From NCBI GenBank assembly GCA_017303635.1, contig JAFLCG010000013.1, forward strand, positions 1 through 64,000: DNA of 64,000 bases. Direction: 5' to 3'. A program made the position numbers and the translations under genes. Numbering within the stretch: the stretch's first letter is position 1; every line of letters starts with the position of its first letter. This DNA is from Anaerolineae bacterium (lineage in GTDB: Bacteria > Chloroflexota > Anaerolineae > Aggregatilineales > Phototrophicaceae). The notes beneath the pieces were generated by a model. It was given only the letters and a program-made list of their open reading frames with translations. It ran no database searches and was not told where the DNA came from. Below, in pieces: positions 8,545-15,587 of the stretch.

Positions 8545-9240
8545 ATGAGCACAGTCCATGGTGAGCGCCATCGTACCGAGCGGATTGGTTGGCTGCGCGC
8601 TGCGGTATTGGGGGCGAACGACGGTATTGTCTCGACTGCCAGCCTGGTGCTGGGTGTGGCTGCGGCCAACCCGGATCGTAACGCCATCCTCATCGCTGGT
8701 GTCGCCGGATTGGTGGCCGGGGCTATGTCGATGGCTGCCGGGGAGTATGTCTCGGTCAGTTCCCAGGCGGATACCGAGCAGGCTGATCTCAACCGCGAAC
8801 GGTCTGAACTGGCAACCCAGCCCGCGTTTGAACTAGATGAATTGACCGCTATTTACCAGAAGCGCGGCCTTGATCCCCAATTGGCGCGGCAGGTTGCCGA
8901 ACAGTTGACCGCCCACGACGCGCTGGCCGTTCATGCGCGGGAAGAACTGGGAATCACCGAAAACCTGAGCGCCCGCCCGGTGCAGGCGGCGTTGGCTTCG
9001 GCTGGCACCTTCGCGATGGGGGCGGCCATGCCGTTGCTGACTGTTCTGTTAAGCCCGGAGTCGATCGTTACCGCCACGGTGGCTGTGACCTCCCTGCTAT
9101 TCCTGGCGCTGCTGGGTGTATTTGCTGCCTGGGCCGGGGGTGCGCCGATCATCAAGGCGACCCTGCGTGTGACCTTCTGGGGTGCGCTGGCGATGGGCAT
9201 TACGGCGGCGGTAGGGGCTATCTTTGGGACGGTCGTCTGA
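8545..9240 (+). CDS. VIT family (VIT1/CCC1-like) membrane transporter
   Basis: The protein has about 231 residues, beginning MSTVHGERHRTERIGWLRAA, with the family block LGANDGIVSTASLVLGVAAAN in the first helix and VAGAMSMAAGEYVSVSSQ in the second. VIT1/CCC1 proteins move iron or manganese out of the cytoplasm (into vacuoles in plants and yeast); in bacteria, detoxification of Fe(II)/Mn(II) is the usual suggestion. Five membrane segments are seen: two at the N-terminus, three from about 145 to the end. The soluble part between them carries Glu-rich helices (about 75-140) like the metal-binding domain of the family, which is here of ordinary length. The start is placed at ATG 8545 because GGGAGG (8533-8538) lies six bases before it; ATG 8542 is the alternative. 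It converges with the DUF456 gene (2 bases between stops). Confidence 0.88.
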   Translation: MSTVHGERHRTERIGWLRAAVLGANDGIVSTASLVLGVAAANPDRNAILIAGVAGLVAGAMSMAAGEYVSVSSQADTEQADLNRERSELATQPAFELDELTAIYQKRGLDPQLARQVAEQLTAHDALAVHAREELGITENLSARPVQAALASAGTFAMGAAMPLLTVLLSPESIVTATVAVTSLLFLALLGVFAAWAGGAPIIKATLRVTFWGALAMGITAAVGAIFGTVV

Positions 9241-9242
9241 GC

Positions 9243-9746
9243 TTATCCGGTGCCGATCAGGCTGACGACGTAGACGACGAAGATCGCCACACAGGCACCG
9301 ATCTTGATGAGGTTGCCGACCACAAATAGTTGCAAGGAGACTTTCCCTGCCTGGACGGCGCTGGCGGTGGTGCGCTGCCGCCAGAATTCGACCAGCGCGG
9401 CACCGGCGACCGCGCCGATGAGCGAGCCGATCAGCGGGATGGGGATGGCGAAGGTGCCGATCACGCCGCCGACGAAGCTGCCCAGCGCCGCCTGCCCGGA
9501 CATGCCGCCCCCTTTGACCCCGAACAGCGGCAACCAGAAGTCATTGGTCATGGCGATGAGCATGATGGCGGTGCTGACCCAGGCGGCAGCCGGGGTGAAG
9601 CGTTCCCAGCCAGTGAGCAGGCCATAGGCCAGCGCCACGCCCCACGTCAATAGCGGGCCGGGCAGGATGGGGATGAGCGAGAGCGCCACCGTGATGAGCA
9701 TCAGGACGGTGGCGACGATGAGCAGTAGGGCGGGGGCGAGTTCCAT
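9243..9746 (-). CDS. DUF456 family membrane protein
   Basis: The protein has about 167 residues, beginning MELAPALLLIVATVLMLIT, with four or five hydrophobic segments. The blocks LIPILPGPLLTWGVALAYGL, FWLPLFGVKGGGMSGQAALGS, and IPLIGSLIGAVAGAALVEF are characteristic of DUF456, a small Gly-rich membrane family of unknown function (similar Gly-zipper patterns suggest oligomer packing). The frame is open 117 bases further upstream, but those residues are polar and unlike the family, so ATG at 9746 is chosen; only a weak AGGA lies 13 bases before it. Convergent with the VIT transporter gene. No function can be assigned. Confidence 0.75.
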   Translation of the reverse strand: MELAPALLLIVATVLMLITVALSLIPILPGPLLTWGVALAYGLLTGWERFTPAAAWVSTAIMLIAMTNDFWLPLFGVKGGGMSGQAALGSFVGGVIGTFAIPIPLIGSLIGAVAGAALVEFWRQRTTASAVQAGKVSLQLFVVGNLIKIGACVAIFVVYVVSLIGTG

Positions 9747-10289
9747 CGGGCAAAAGTTTCCTGTCAGGTGAGTGAGCTTGGCATCGTTAGTGGCGTTGAT
9801 GGCGTTGCCGGAGCTGCCAAGCGGGACAAGTTCAAATTTTCGTGTAGTCAAGTCACCATGCAATACGTTGTTAGATGACGGTCGGTTGCGTGAAAAGTGA
9901 TGAAAGTCAAAGTTCTTCCCTTCCCTAAAGGGACTTCCTTCGGTCGCAACGGCGACGAATTTTTCAAATTTGAGTCTTCAGATTCGTCGCTTTTAACGTA
10001 TTTGGGATCATCTGAAGCGGCGGTGAGGGATGTCTGGTTGCAAGGAGTGTAGCACAGGTGGGAGCGAGGAATCGGAACATTTGTTCCGATTTTGAGAGTT
10101 GACAGGCAAAGAGGGAACCTCACCGCAACCTGTTTGTGCGTCCTTACGCGACCGTTGTTCCGCATGCATTGCGGGAAGACATCTGAAATTAGCTGGACTG
10201 AAATGCCACTTTGGGACTTAATCCAACATATCCGGGGATTGTCGGCATTATAATCAACAGGCCATTTTTCAGCTGAAGGATAACAGCAA
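9747..10289. other. Gene-free stretch with two hairpins
   Basis: No convincing gene was seen. A reading frame on the minus strand (9848-10462) is open but crosses the start of the next gene and has no recognisable protein character. The stretch holds a 9-bp inverted repeat GCGACGAAT/ATTCGTCGC (9952-9960 and 9982-9990, followed by TTTT), the palindrome at 10070-10093, and a TATAAT box (10249-10254) 36 bases before the orphan gene. It is AT-richer than its neighbours, which suggests an insertion or the remains of one. Confidence 0.6.
10070..10093. repeat. 24-bp palindromic repeat, copy 1
   Basis: AATCGGAACA (10070-10079) and TGTTCCGATT (10082-10091) form a perfect 10-bp inverted repeat with a 2-base centre (9 bp with a 4-base loop). 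The second copy at 13210-13233 differs at one base and has the same orientation. It could be an operator, a bidirectional terminator, or a piece of a small mobile repeat. Confidence 0.75.
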
Positions 10290-10784
10290 ATGAACTGGAC
10301 AAATGAGGAATTCGTTAGTTTTAGCGAAGATATTAATGGTGGTAGCTTGGATGATATCGTCGTGTGTCTTAAAGTTAGATCAGATAATCCAAGCGGTGAT
10401 CCGCGAGTCGTTCCTATTTTAGAGAAGTTCTGTTCAGACAAAAGAATTGCATGGATTGACATTCCTACTCGCTATGGAGAAATTGCTTACCTGGCAGCAT
10501 TTGCCTTGTGTGCCGAAAAACACGCATGCAAGCTGGAGGGCAAAATACGTGTCAGCACGCTCGTACCGTTGACAAGAATTGACGTGGTTGAGATGGCTCA
10601 ACTCCATGGGGTGACCATTCCGCATGGAGTTCACCGCTTTGAAGGGGCTATGCAAACGCTGGCTGAGATGGGTAAGCTCTCCCAAATGGTTTTGGAGTTG
10701 GACCCGACTTGGTATAACGGTAGGCTAATGATGCCTGAATGGCTTGAACGCATACAATCCGAGTTCTATGGTAAGTCTGACTAA
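10290..10784 (+). CDS. Orphan protein of unknown function
   Basis: The protein has 164 residues and no family is recognised. The sequence is soluble, with no signal or membrane segment. Visible features are an acidic N-terminus (MNWTNEEFVSFSEDINGG), a central helical part rich in Ala, Cys and Lys (AYLAAFALCAEKHACKLEGK) and a Trp/Met-containing C-terminus (TWYNGRLMMPEWLERIQ). The middle region with its IDIPTRYGEIAYL segment looks like a globular fold. The start is well supported: ATG at 10290 with AAGGA at 10276-10280 and a TATAAT box at 10249-10254. Codon use is more AT-rich than in the flanking genes, and it lies in a stretch with repeats and a broken gene, so recent acquisition is plausible but not shown. 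Confidence 0.65.
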   Translation: MNWTNEEFVSFSEDINGGSLDDIVVCLKVRSDNPSGDPRVVPILEKFCSDKRIAWIDIPTRYGEIAYLAAFALCAEKHACKLEGKIRVSTLVPLTRIDVVEMAQLHGVTIPHGVHRFEGAMQTLAEMGKLSQMVLELDPTWYNGRLMMPEWLERIQSEFYGKSD

Positions 10785-10837
10785 GATTAAAGAAACGGAA
10801 AACAATGACCAATTCAATGTTCTTTAAACGGCTTTCA

Positions 10838-11513
10838 TCAGGTAACGCTATACGTCACTGCATATTGAACTGCCTTCAGCTTTTGGGCGACGGTTTGTGA
10901 GGCCAAATTATCCCATGATGTGCTGTAGAGAGGCAATTTCCCTGCTGCATAGACTGCTGCTGCCCAATTTTGTGTAGTCGCTATGGCGTAGCCGCGTCCG
11001 CGATATTGCTCAAGGGTGTCGACGCCCGCTTCAGCCGCTTTTGCAGTTTGACGTGCGGAATAACAGGCCGCGATGGCTTCCCCTTCAACCACGATAAGAA
11101 AAACAGGAATACGTTCGGAAAGCCATCGCTTGGTATAAGGGAGGTGCTGTTCAAGCAGGTGTGCATTCGTTGGTGTGATGCGTATGGCCTGTTGGGGAGC
11201 CTCATCTCTGGGCAGATAGTAAGCTGGCCCGGCGAAAATGTCCGCAATAGGGGCATGTTGGTTCAATACAGGGCTGCATAGTCGGCGAGAGATCACTCAT
11301 TACACCGGGGCGCACCGCGTTCTTGAGCATCGCATCCAGCGACCGGATTATGCTGTCAGGTAGGTTTTCATGAAGCCAGCGTCTATAGCTTACTTTGCCG
11401 ACTGATACATATAAGCGTGGTGCAGGCGCGTCCGGTTCAATCTCGTTGATTTGTACCAGTCGGTCGTGTTGATTAAGTACAAAGAGCGTTTGCGCCTGCA
11501 TCTGCATCTGCAT
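10838..11513 (-). pseudogene. GNAT family acetyltransferase, disrupted by a frameshift
   Basis: Two adjacent frames together make one GNAT protein. The upstream frame, from ATG 11513 (MQMQMQAQTLFVLNQHDRL), provides the N-terminal part with APRLYVSVGKVSYRRWLHEN and NLPDSIIRSLDAML, and fades into unrelated residues after about 11285. The second frame takes up around 11296 with CSPVLNQHAPIADIFAGPAY and runs to 10838 with the acetyl-CoA-binding segment VDTLEQYRGRGYAIATTQNW. The arrangement (a variable N-terminal half, then HAP..xxGPAYxxP, then the RGRGYA loop) matches a common GNAT subfamily. The break is a single-frame slip somewhere near 11281-11296. It may be a real mutation or a sequencing error. 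The MurF-like gene ends 26 bases before the start. Confidence 0.72.
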
Positions 11514-11539
11514 CAACTCGCTTTCGCTGTGTTCTTCCT

Positions 11540-13189
11540 TCACGACGAATACGTATCTGGCAGGTCGTTCAGGAAAAGGACAGTATCGCCGGGTTTCAAA
11601 TTCCCTTGATACCATGCCACCGACTCCTTGAGGGTTTCGACGGTCAGGACGCGCTCTGGTGCAAATCCGGCACTCAGGAGACCGTCCTTGATAGGGTGGG
11701 TCTGCGCTGCGCCGACGAGGATGACATCGGTGGCGTGCTGGGCGGCAATCTCCCCCAGCTTGCGGTTCTCCTGCTCCTGTAAGGGGCCAAGTTCGACCAT
11801 GCCGGGGGTAATCAACAGTCGGCGTCCGCCGGTGTGCATGGAGAGGACGCGCAGGGCGTGGACAATGCCGACCGGGTTAGCGCTGTAGGCGTCGTTGATG
11901 ATGGTGATGCCTTCCGGGCTGGTCTGCTTGACCAGCCGGCTCTCGGCGGGTTGCAGGCCACGCACGCGGCGGGCGACTTCTTTGAGGCTCATCTTTTCGT
12001 GGAGGGCGATAGCGGTCGCCAGCAGGATATTGGTGACGTTATGCCCACCGAGCAGCGGTGTCTCAAAGCGCTCGCTTTGCCCATCCAGCGTATCGGTGAC
12101 GGTGAAGCGCAGGCCGTCCAGGGATTCTTCGATGGAGGAAGCGATCAGGCGCGGGCCATTGGGCGGCGGATTGGCGGGGTCAGCGGTTTTGCTGACGGCG
12201 AGGCGCGTCTGGGGATAGCCACGCTCGTACATCTCCCGCACGTAGGGGTTATCCCAGTTGAAAATGCCGACACCATCGGGCGGCAGCGCCTTGATGATCT
12301 CGTATTTGGCGATGGCGATGTTCTCCAGCGTGCCGAAGCGTTCGAGGTGCTGCGGCCCGACCTCGACCACGACGCTGATGCGCGGGTGGGTGAGGTCGGC
12401 AATGCGCTCGATCTCGCCCGGGATGTAGGCGCCCATTTCGCAAATGAAGTAGTCGGTGCGGTAGTCGCCCTTCAAGCCGTTGTTGATGGCGATGCAGACG
12501 CCCATCATGGTGTTGAAGCTCTTGGGGGTGGGGAAGGCTTTATAGCGTCCGTTGAGGATGTGCGCCAGATAGGTTTTGGTGCTGGTTTTGCCATAGCTGC
12601 CGGTGATGCCGATCACCGTCGGGTCGATTTCCTTGAGGACGTTCCGCGCCTGGTTGACAAAGCGAGCGCGGAAGAACGCCTCGACCGGGGTCATCAGCAG
12701 GTTGCCGCCGACCAGGATCACCGGCGCGGTCAGGAACAGAATCAGGCCGATGGTGGCGATGACGATGAACTGGAGTTCGGTCACAGCGGGCAGAGGCAGT
12801 CGGCCCGCGATGAACAGGTAGAGCGCCAGGTCGAATAGCGCGACGAGGGCGGCTCCCCCCAGCAGGCGTTTGGCGCGATTGGTCGGGCGGAAGACTTTCT
12901 TGATCTCGCCCTCGGAACGTGGCCAGACGGCGACGGCGGCGCTGACCAGGCCGATGACTGTCAGCATAAAGGTTCCCGGTGCTTCGGTCAGGAGGAAGCT
13001 GAAGATCACCCCGGCGGCGAAGGCGAGCAAAGTCCGCCCTGGCAGCCAGCGCTCGCGGCGGCTGACGACCCAGCGCAGGTAGCGCCCGTTCATGTATTCT
13101 TCGATCTGGAAAAAGCGCGCCTGCCGGTAAATCCGGTAGAGCGTTCCGGCGAGCCACACCAGCCCGACTAACACCACTCCAATGTCCAT
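11540..13189 (-). CDS. Membrane-anchored Mur ligase (MurF-like)
   Basis: A 549-residue protein in two parts. The first about 175 residues contain five hydrophobic segments (for example VGLVWLAGTLYRIYRQ, LTVIGLVSAAVAVW, FIVIATIGLILFLTAPVIL). The remaining about 370 form a Mur ligase: ATP-binding GITGSYGKTSTKTYLAHIL, the acidic EMGAYIPGEIERIADL segment, ISVVVEVGPQHLERFGT, and the C-terminal domain IINDAYSANP...LITPGMVELG. MurF joins D-Ala-D-Ala to the UDP-MurNAc-tripeptide in the cytoplasm; the substrate of this version is not proven. The membrane domain is an addition relative to standard MurF. Its end ..GDTVLFLNDLPDTYSS matches the usual final residues of this branch. The start ATG 13189 lies 20 bases from the second palindromic repeat. 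Confidence 0.85.
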   Translation of the reverse strand: MDIGVVLVGLVWLAGTLYRIYRQARFFQIEEYMNGRYLRWVVSRRERWLPGRTLLAFAAGVIFSFLLTEAPGTFMLTVIGLVSAAVAVWPRSEGEIKKVFRPTNRAKRLLGGAALVALFDLALYLFIAGRLPLPAVTELQFIVIATIGLILFLTAPVILVGGNLLMTPVEAFFRARFVNQARNVLKEIDPTVIGITGSYGKTSTKTYLAHILNGRYKAFPTPKSFNTMMGVCIAINNGLKGDYRTDYFICEMGAYIPGEIERIADLTHPRISVVVEVGPQHLERFGTLENIAIAKYEIIKALPPDGVGIFNWDNPYVREMYERGYPQTRLAVSKTADPANPPPNGPRLIASSIEESLDGLRFTVTDTLDGQSERFETPLLGGHNVTNILLATAIALHEKMSLKEVARRVRGLQPAESRLVKQTSPEGITIINDAYSANPVGIVHALRVLSMHTGGRRLLITPGMVELGPLQEQENRKLGEIAAQHATDVILVGAAQTHPIKDGLLSAGFAPERVLTVETLKESVAWYQGNLKPGDTVLFLNDLPDTYSS

Positions 13190-13209
13190 ATCATCCCTGT
13201 CAAGGTCAA

Positions 13210-13233
13210 AATCGGATCATTTGTTCCGATTTT
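13210..13233. repeat. 24-bp palindromic repeat, copy 2
   Basis: AATCGGATCA...TGTTCCGATT, identical to the copy at 10070-10093 except one base, which turns the palindrome into an imperfect one. It sits 20 bases upstream of the Mur ligase start codon on the minus strand, a position suited to an operator or a leader hairpin. Confidence 0.72.
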
Positions 13234-13349
13234 CCATCTCATCTGTGTTATGCTCTTCTCTGTACCGGGTGCTCACTAATCGCCTTCGCTCTGCTACTTG
13301 ATAGCAGAAACACGCGAGTAGTCGCCAGACTTTTGTCGGGTTGCCAAGT

Positions 13350-13368
13350 CCGCCGCCGCCGCCGCCGC
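13350..13368. repeat. (CCG)6 trinucleotide repeat
   Basis: Six CCG units lie between the Mur ligase promoter side and the end of the hydrolase gene, in non-coding DNA. A small minus-strand hairpin (CCCTT..AAGGG, then CTTTT) follows between 13374 and 13386 and may be the hydrolase terminator. A length-variable tract is possible, but nothing in one sequence can show this. Confidence 0.6.
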
Positions 13369-13426
13369 AAAAGCCCTTCTAAGGGTCAACTTCCCGGCGT
13401 CACCTAATCGGCTCGAAGTCCAAAAG

Positions 13427-14206
13427 CTACTTCAGAAAATGATCCATCACCCGCGCCGTATCCGCCAGTCGTTCCAGATAACTGTAGTGTCCCGCACCTT
13501 CCCAGATCACTAGACCCGCATCCGGGATGAGCTGCTCCAGCAGTTTGCCCTGGCTCAAGGGTGTATCCATATCCTGATCGCCCCAGAAGAGCAGGGTCGG
13601 CACCTTGACGCGGGTGGCGTAGTCGCGCAAGTCCTCGTTGACCACCTTGACGAAAGTCTCCCGCAGCGTGCCTGTCGCCGCTTTGTAATCAGCGGAGCCG
13701 TAACGCTCGGTATACCAGCCGCGTAGTTGATCGGCCTGGGCGGTCAGTCCCACCGTTTTGAGCGTGTTCAGGGCGAAGCGGTAGGTTTTGAGACGCAGTG
13801 ATGCTGAAGCGGGTGCCGAGTCCCGAATCCCGGCGGCATCGGCTAAGACCATTTTGTGCAGCCGGTCGGCGTGGTCGGCACCGAGGATCAGCCCCAGCCG
13901 TCCGCCGAAGGAATGCCCGAACAGATGCACGCGCTCCAAGTGCTGCGAGTCCAGATAGCCCAATACAAACTTCACATAGTCATGTACTGACCAGCCGATG
14001 GGCGGCGGTGGGGTCTGCCCAAAACCAGGCATATCCAGCGCGTGAATTCGATAACCTGATGATGACAAGCGTTCTGCCAATGACCAGACGAGGTCAATAT
14101 TCGCCCCCCAACCGTGCAGCATCAGGAGGGGCTGCCCCTCACCGATGACCGCGTGCGCGGTTGGGATTCCCTGAATGGTGGTCGTCTGACGGGGTGGGGT
14201 ACTCAT
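13427..14206 (-). CDS. Alpha/beta hydrolase
   Basis: A 259-residue alpha/beta-hydrolase fold protein. It shows the oxyanion segment LLMLHGWGANIDLVW, the RIHALDMPGFGQT strand-turn, the nucleophile elbow LFGHSFGG (Ser in GHSFG), the acid-strand FWGDQDMDTPLSQG and the catalytic His in GAGHYSYLE. Such enzymes cleave esters, amides or C-C bonds; the substrate is not identifiable. Its ATG overlaps the stop of the upstream MurA-like gene by 4 bases, which indicates translational coupling. The standard family length is 250-300 residues, so the protein is complete. The coupling hints that its substrate might belong to the cell envelope, but this is only an inference. Confidence 0.9.
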   Translation of the reverse strand: MSTPPRQTTTIQGIPTAHAVIGEGQPLLMLHGWGANIDLVWSLAERLSSSGYRIHALDMPGFGQTPPPPIGWSVHDYVKFVLGYLDSQHLERVHLFGHSFGGRLGLILGADHADRLHKMVLADAAGIRDSAPASASLRLKTYRFALNTLKTVGLTAQADQLRGWYTERYGSADYKAATGTLRETFVKVVNEDLRDYATRVKVPTLLFWGDQDMDTPLSQGKLLEQLIPDAGLVIWEGAGHYSYLERLADTARVMDHFLK

Positions 14207-15462
14207 TCCTGGCTGATCTTTGCGCCTAGCGCTTGCAAGCGGGTTAACGCACCCGCGAACTGCCGTTCGATCACCTGGGCGTTATCAATGACAGACTCGC
14301 CTCTGGCGATCAGCGCTGCACCCAGCATCCCCAGCCCGGTGCGGACATCGGGGGTATCCATATACACGGAGTGGAGCGGGGTGGGGCCAACCACAATCGC
14401 CCGGTGTGGATCGCACAGGACAATCTGCGCGCCCATGGCCTTGAGTTTATCCACGAACAAGAGGCGGTTGTTGAACAGTTTTTCGTGGATGAGCGTCGTC
14501 CCACGCGCCTGTGTGGCGATCAGCGTGGCGATGGCGACGAGATCGGACGGGAAAGCCGGCCAGGGCGAGGTTTCGATATTCAGGTCGGTATCTTCTTCCC
14601 GTGCGGAGAGCATGAGCGACTCATGGCGCGGGACGAAGATCAGACCTTCGTCACAATCCAGCTTAATGCCCAACTGGCGGTAGGTTTTGTCGATCATCTG
14701 CATGTCCAGCCGCCGCGCGCCATTGATCTGGGCACGACCGCCGGAAAGGGCAGTAATTGCCGCGACGCTGGCGGCTTCGATGTGATCCGGGCCGATGGTC
14801 GCTTCTGCGCCATCCATCTCCGGTGGGGCGATGATTCGCAGGACATTGGAGCCGATGCCTTCGATGTGTACGCCCATTTCACAGAGCAGGTCGGCAAGTT
14901 CACGGATGTGCGGCTCACAGGCGGCGTTGTGCAGGATCGTTTCTTTGCCCAGGCGTGAGGCCAGCAGCATGACCAATGCAGTAGCGGTGACGCTGGTCTG
15001 GCTGAGGATGATCTCGCGGTGATCCCAGGGCATGGCTTTGCACTCCAGTGCCCCGCCCGCCGTGTTCACATCCTGACCCAGATCGCGCAAGGCTTCCAGG
15101 TGGGTACGGATGCGGCTGAGTGGGAAATCAATCTCCACCCGGATATGCTGCCGGCGGGCCAGCATTGCCGGGACGAATAACATCACTCCACCGAGTCCGC
15201 TGGTATCGGCCGCGTTCAGGACGCGGCGGGTGATCTGCGGCGTGGTGATGGTCAGGGTATCTCCCTCATGGGTGATTTCAGCACCGAGGGAGCGCGCTGT
15301 GCTGACCATCGCCTGCATGTTGACGGCTGTTGGTACGTTATGCAGGGTGACGCACTGCTCGGTCAGCAGGGCAGCCCCCAGCAAGGCAATCGCCGCGTTG
15401 GTATTGCCACCGGGGGTATAGGCACCATTGAGCGGGTGCCCGCCTTCAACTCGAATCCGCAT
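14203..15462 (-). CDS. MurA-like enolpyruvyl transferase family protein, atypical active site
   Basis: The protein has 419 residues with the MurA/EPSP-synthase inside-out barrel pattern: an N-terminal GGNTNAAIALLGAALL, an RIRTHLEALRDLG helix, an IDFPLSRIRTH loop, then WPAFPSDLVAIATLIATQAR, HEKLFNNRLLFVDKLKAMGA, PDVRTGLGMLGAALIARGE, and a final DNAQVIERQF. It resembles UDP-GlcNAc 1-carboxyvinyltransferase, the first committed step of peptidoglycan synthesis. The substrate-binding Lys22 of MurA is Thr21 here, and the usual GGC(A/T)IG catalytic-loop Cys115 is absent; an Asp (residue 112) lies at the aligned position, as in fosfomycin-resistant MurA. Asp305 and Arg397 equivalents appear kept. GAGG precedes ATG by four bases. 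It is upstream of, and overlaps, the hydrolase. It may be an altered-activity MurA or a paralogue with another substrate. Confidence 0.75.
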   Translation of the reverse strand: MRIRVEGGHPLNGAYTPGGNTNAAIALLGAALLTEQCVTLHNVPTAVNMQAMVSTARSLGAEITHEGDTLTITTPQITRRVLNAADTSGLGGVMLFVPAMLARRQHIRVEIDFPLSRIRTHLEALRDLGQDVNTAGGALECKAMPWDHREIILSQTSVTATALVMLLASRLGKETILHNAACEPHIRELADLLCEMGVHIEGIGSNVLRIIAPPEMDGAEATIGPDHIEAASVAAITALSGGRAQINGARRLDMQMIDKTYRQLGIKLDCDEGLIFVPRHESLMLSAREEDTDLNIETSPWPAFPSDLVAIATLIATQARGTTLIHEKLFNNRLLFVDKLKAMGAQIVLCDPHRAIVVGPTPLHSVYMDTPDVRTGLGMLGAALIARGESVIDNAQVIERQFAGALTRLQALGAKISQE

Positions 15463-15491
15463 TCGGCCTCGTTCATTGCACTAGGCATGAC

Positions 15492-15511
15492 GGACGGCAA
15501 AAAAGCCGTCC
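15492..15511. repeat. Intergenic hairpin GGACGGC-A6-GCCGTCC
   Basis: A perfect 7-bp stem with a six-A loop lies 30 bases before the MurA-like start and 77 bases beyond the radical SAM gene. It could end the radical SAM transcript on the minus strand, but no T-run follows the stem, so its role is unclear. Confidence 0.45.
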
Positions 15512-15587
15512 TTACGTCGATTTTCCGCGTCTGTCGCTGATAGGACACTATCTCTACAAATGGGAGGCATTATACCAGCCCGTATAC

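Noticed and set aside
9952..9990. Inverted repeat as end of a mobile element
   Set aside because: Only one copy is seen, with no target duplication or transposase nearby; it is kept only as part of the gene-free stretch.
9848..10462. Long minus-strand open frame of about 204 codons
   Set aside because: It overlaps the well-supported start of the orphan gene, lacks a ribosome binding site and domain-like sequence, and covers hairpin repeats.
11834..12838. Plus-strand frame of 334 codons opposite the Mur ligase
   Set aside because: It is rich in Asp, Gly, Val and His without domains, as expected for the antisense of a GC-rich gene.
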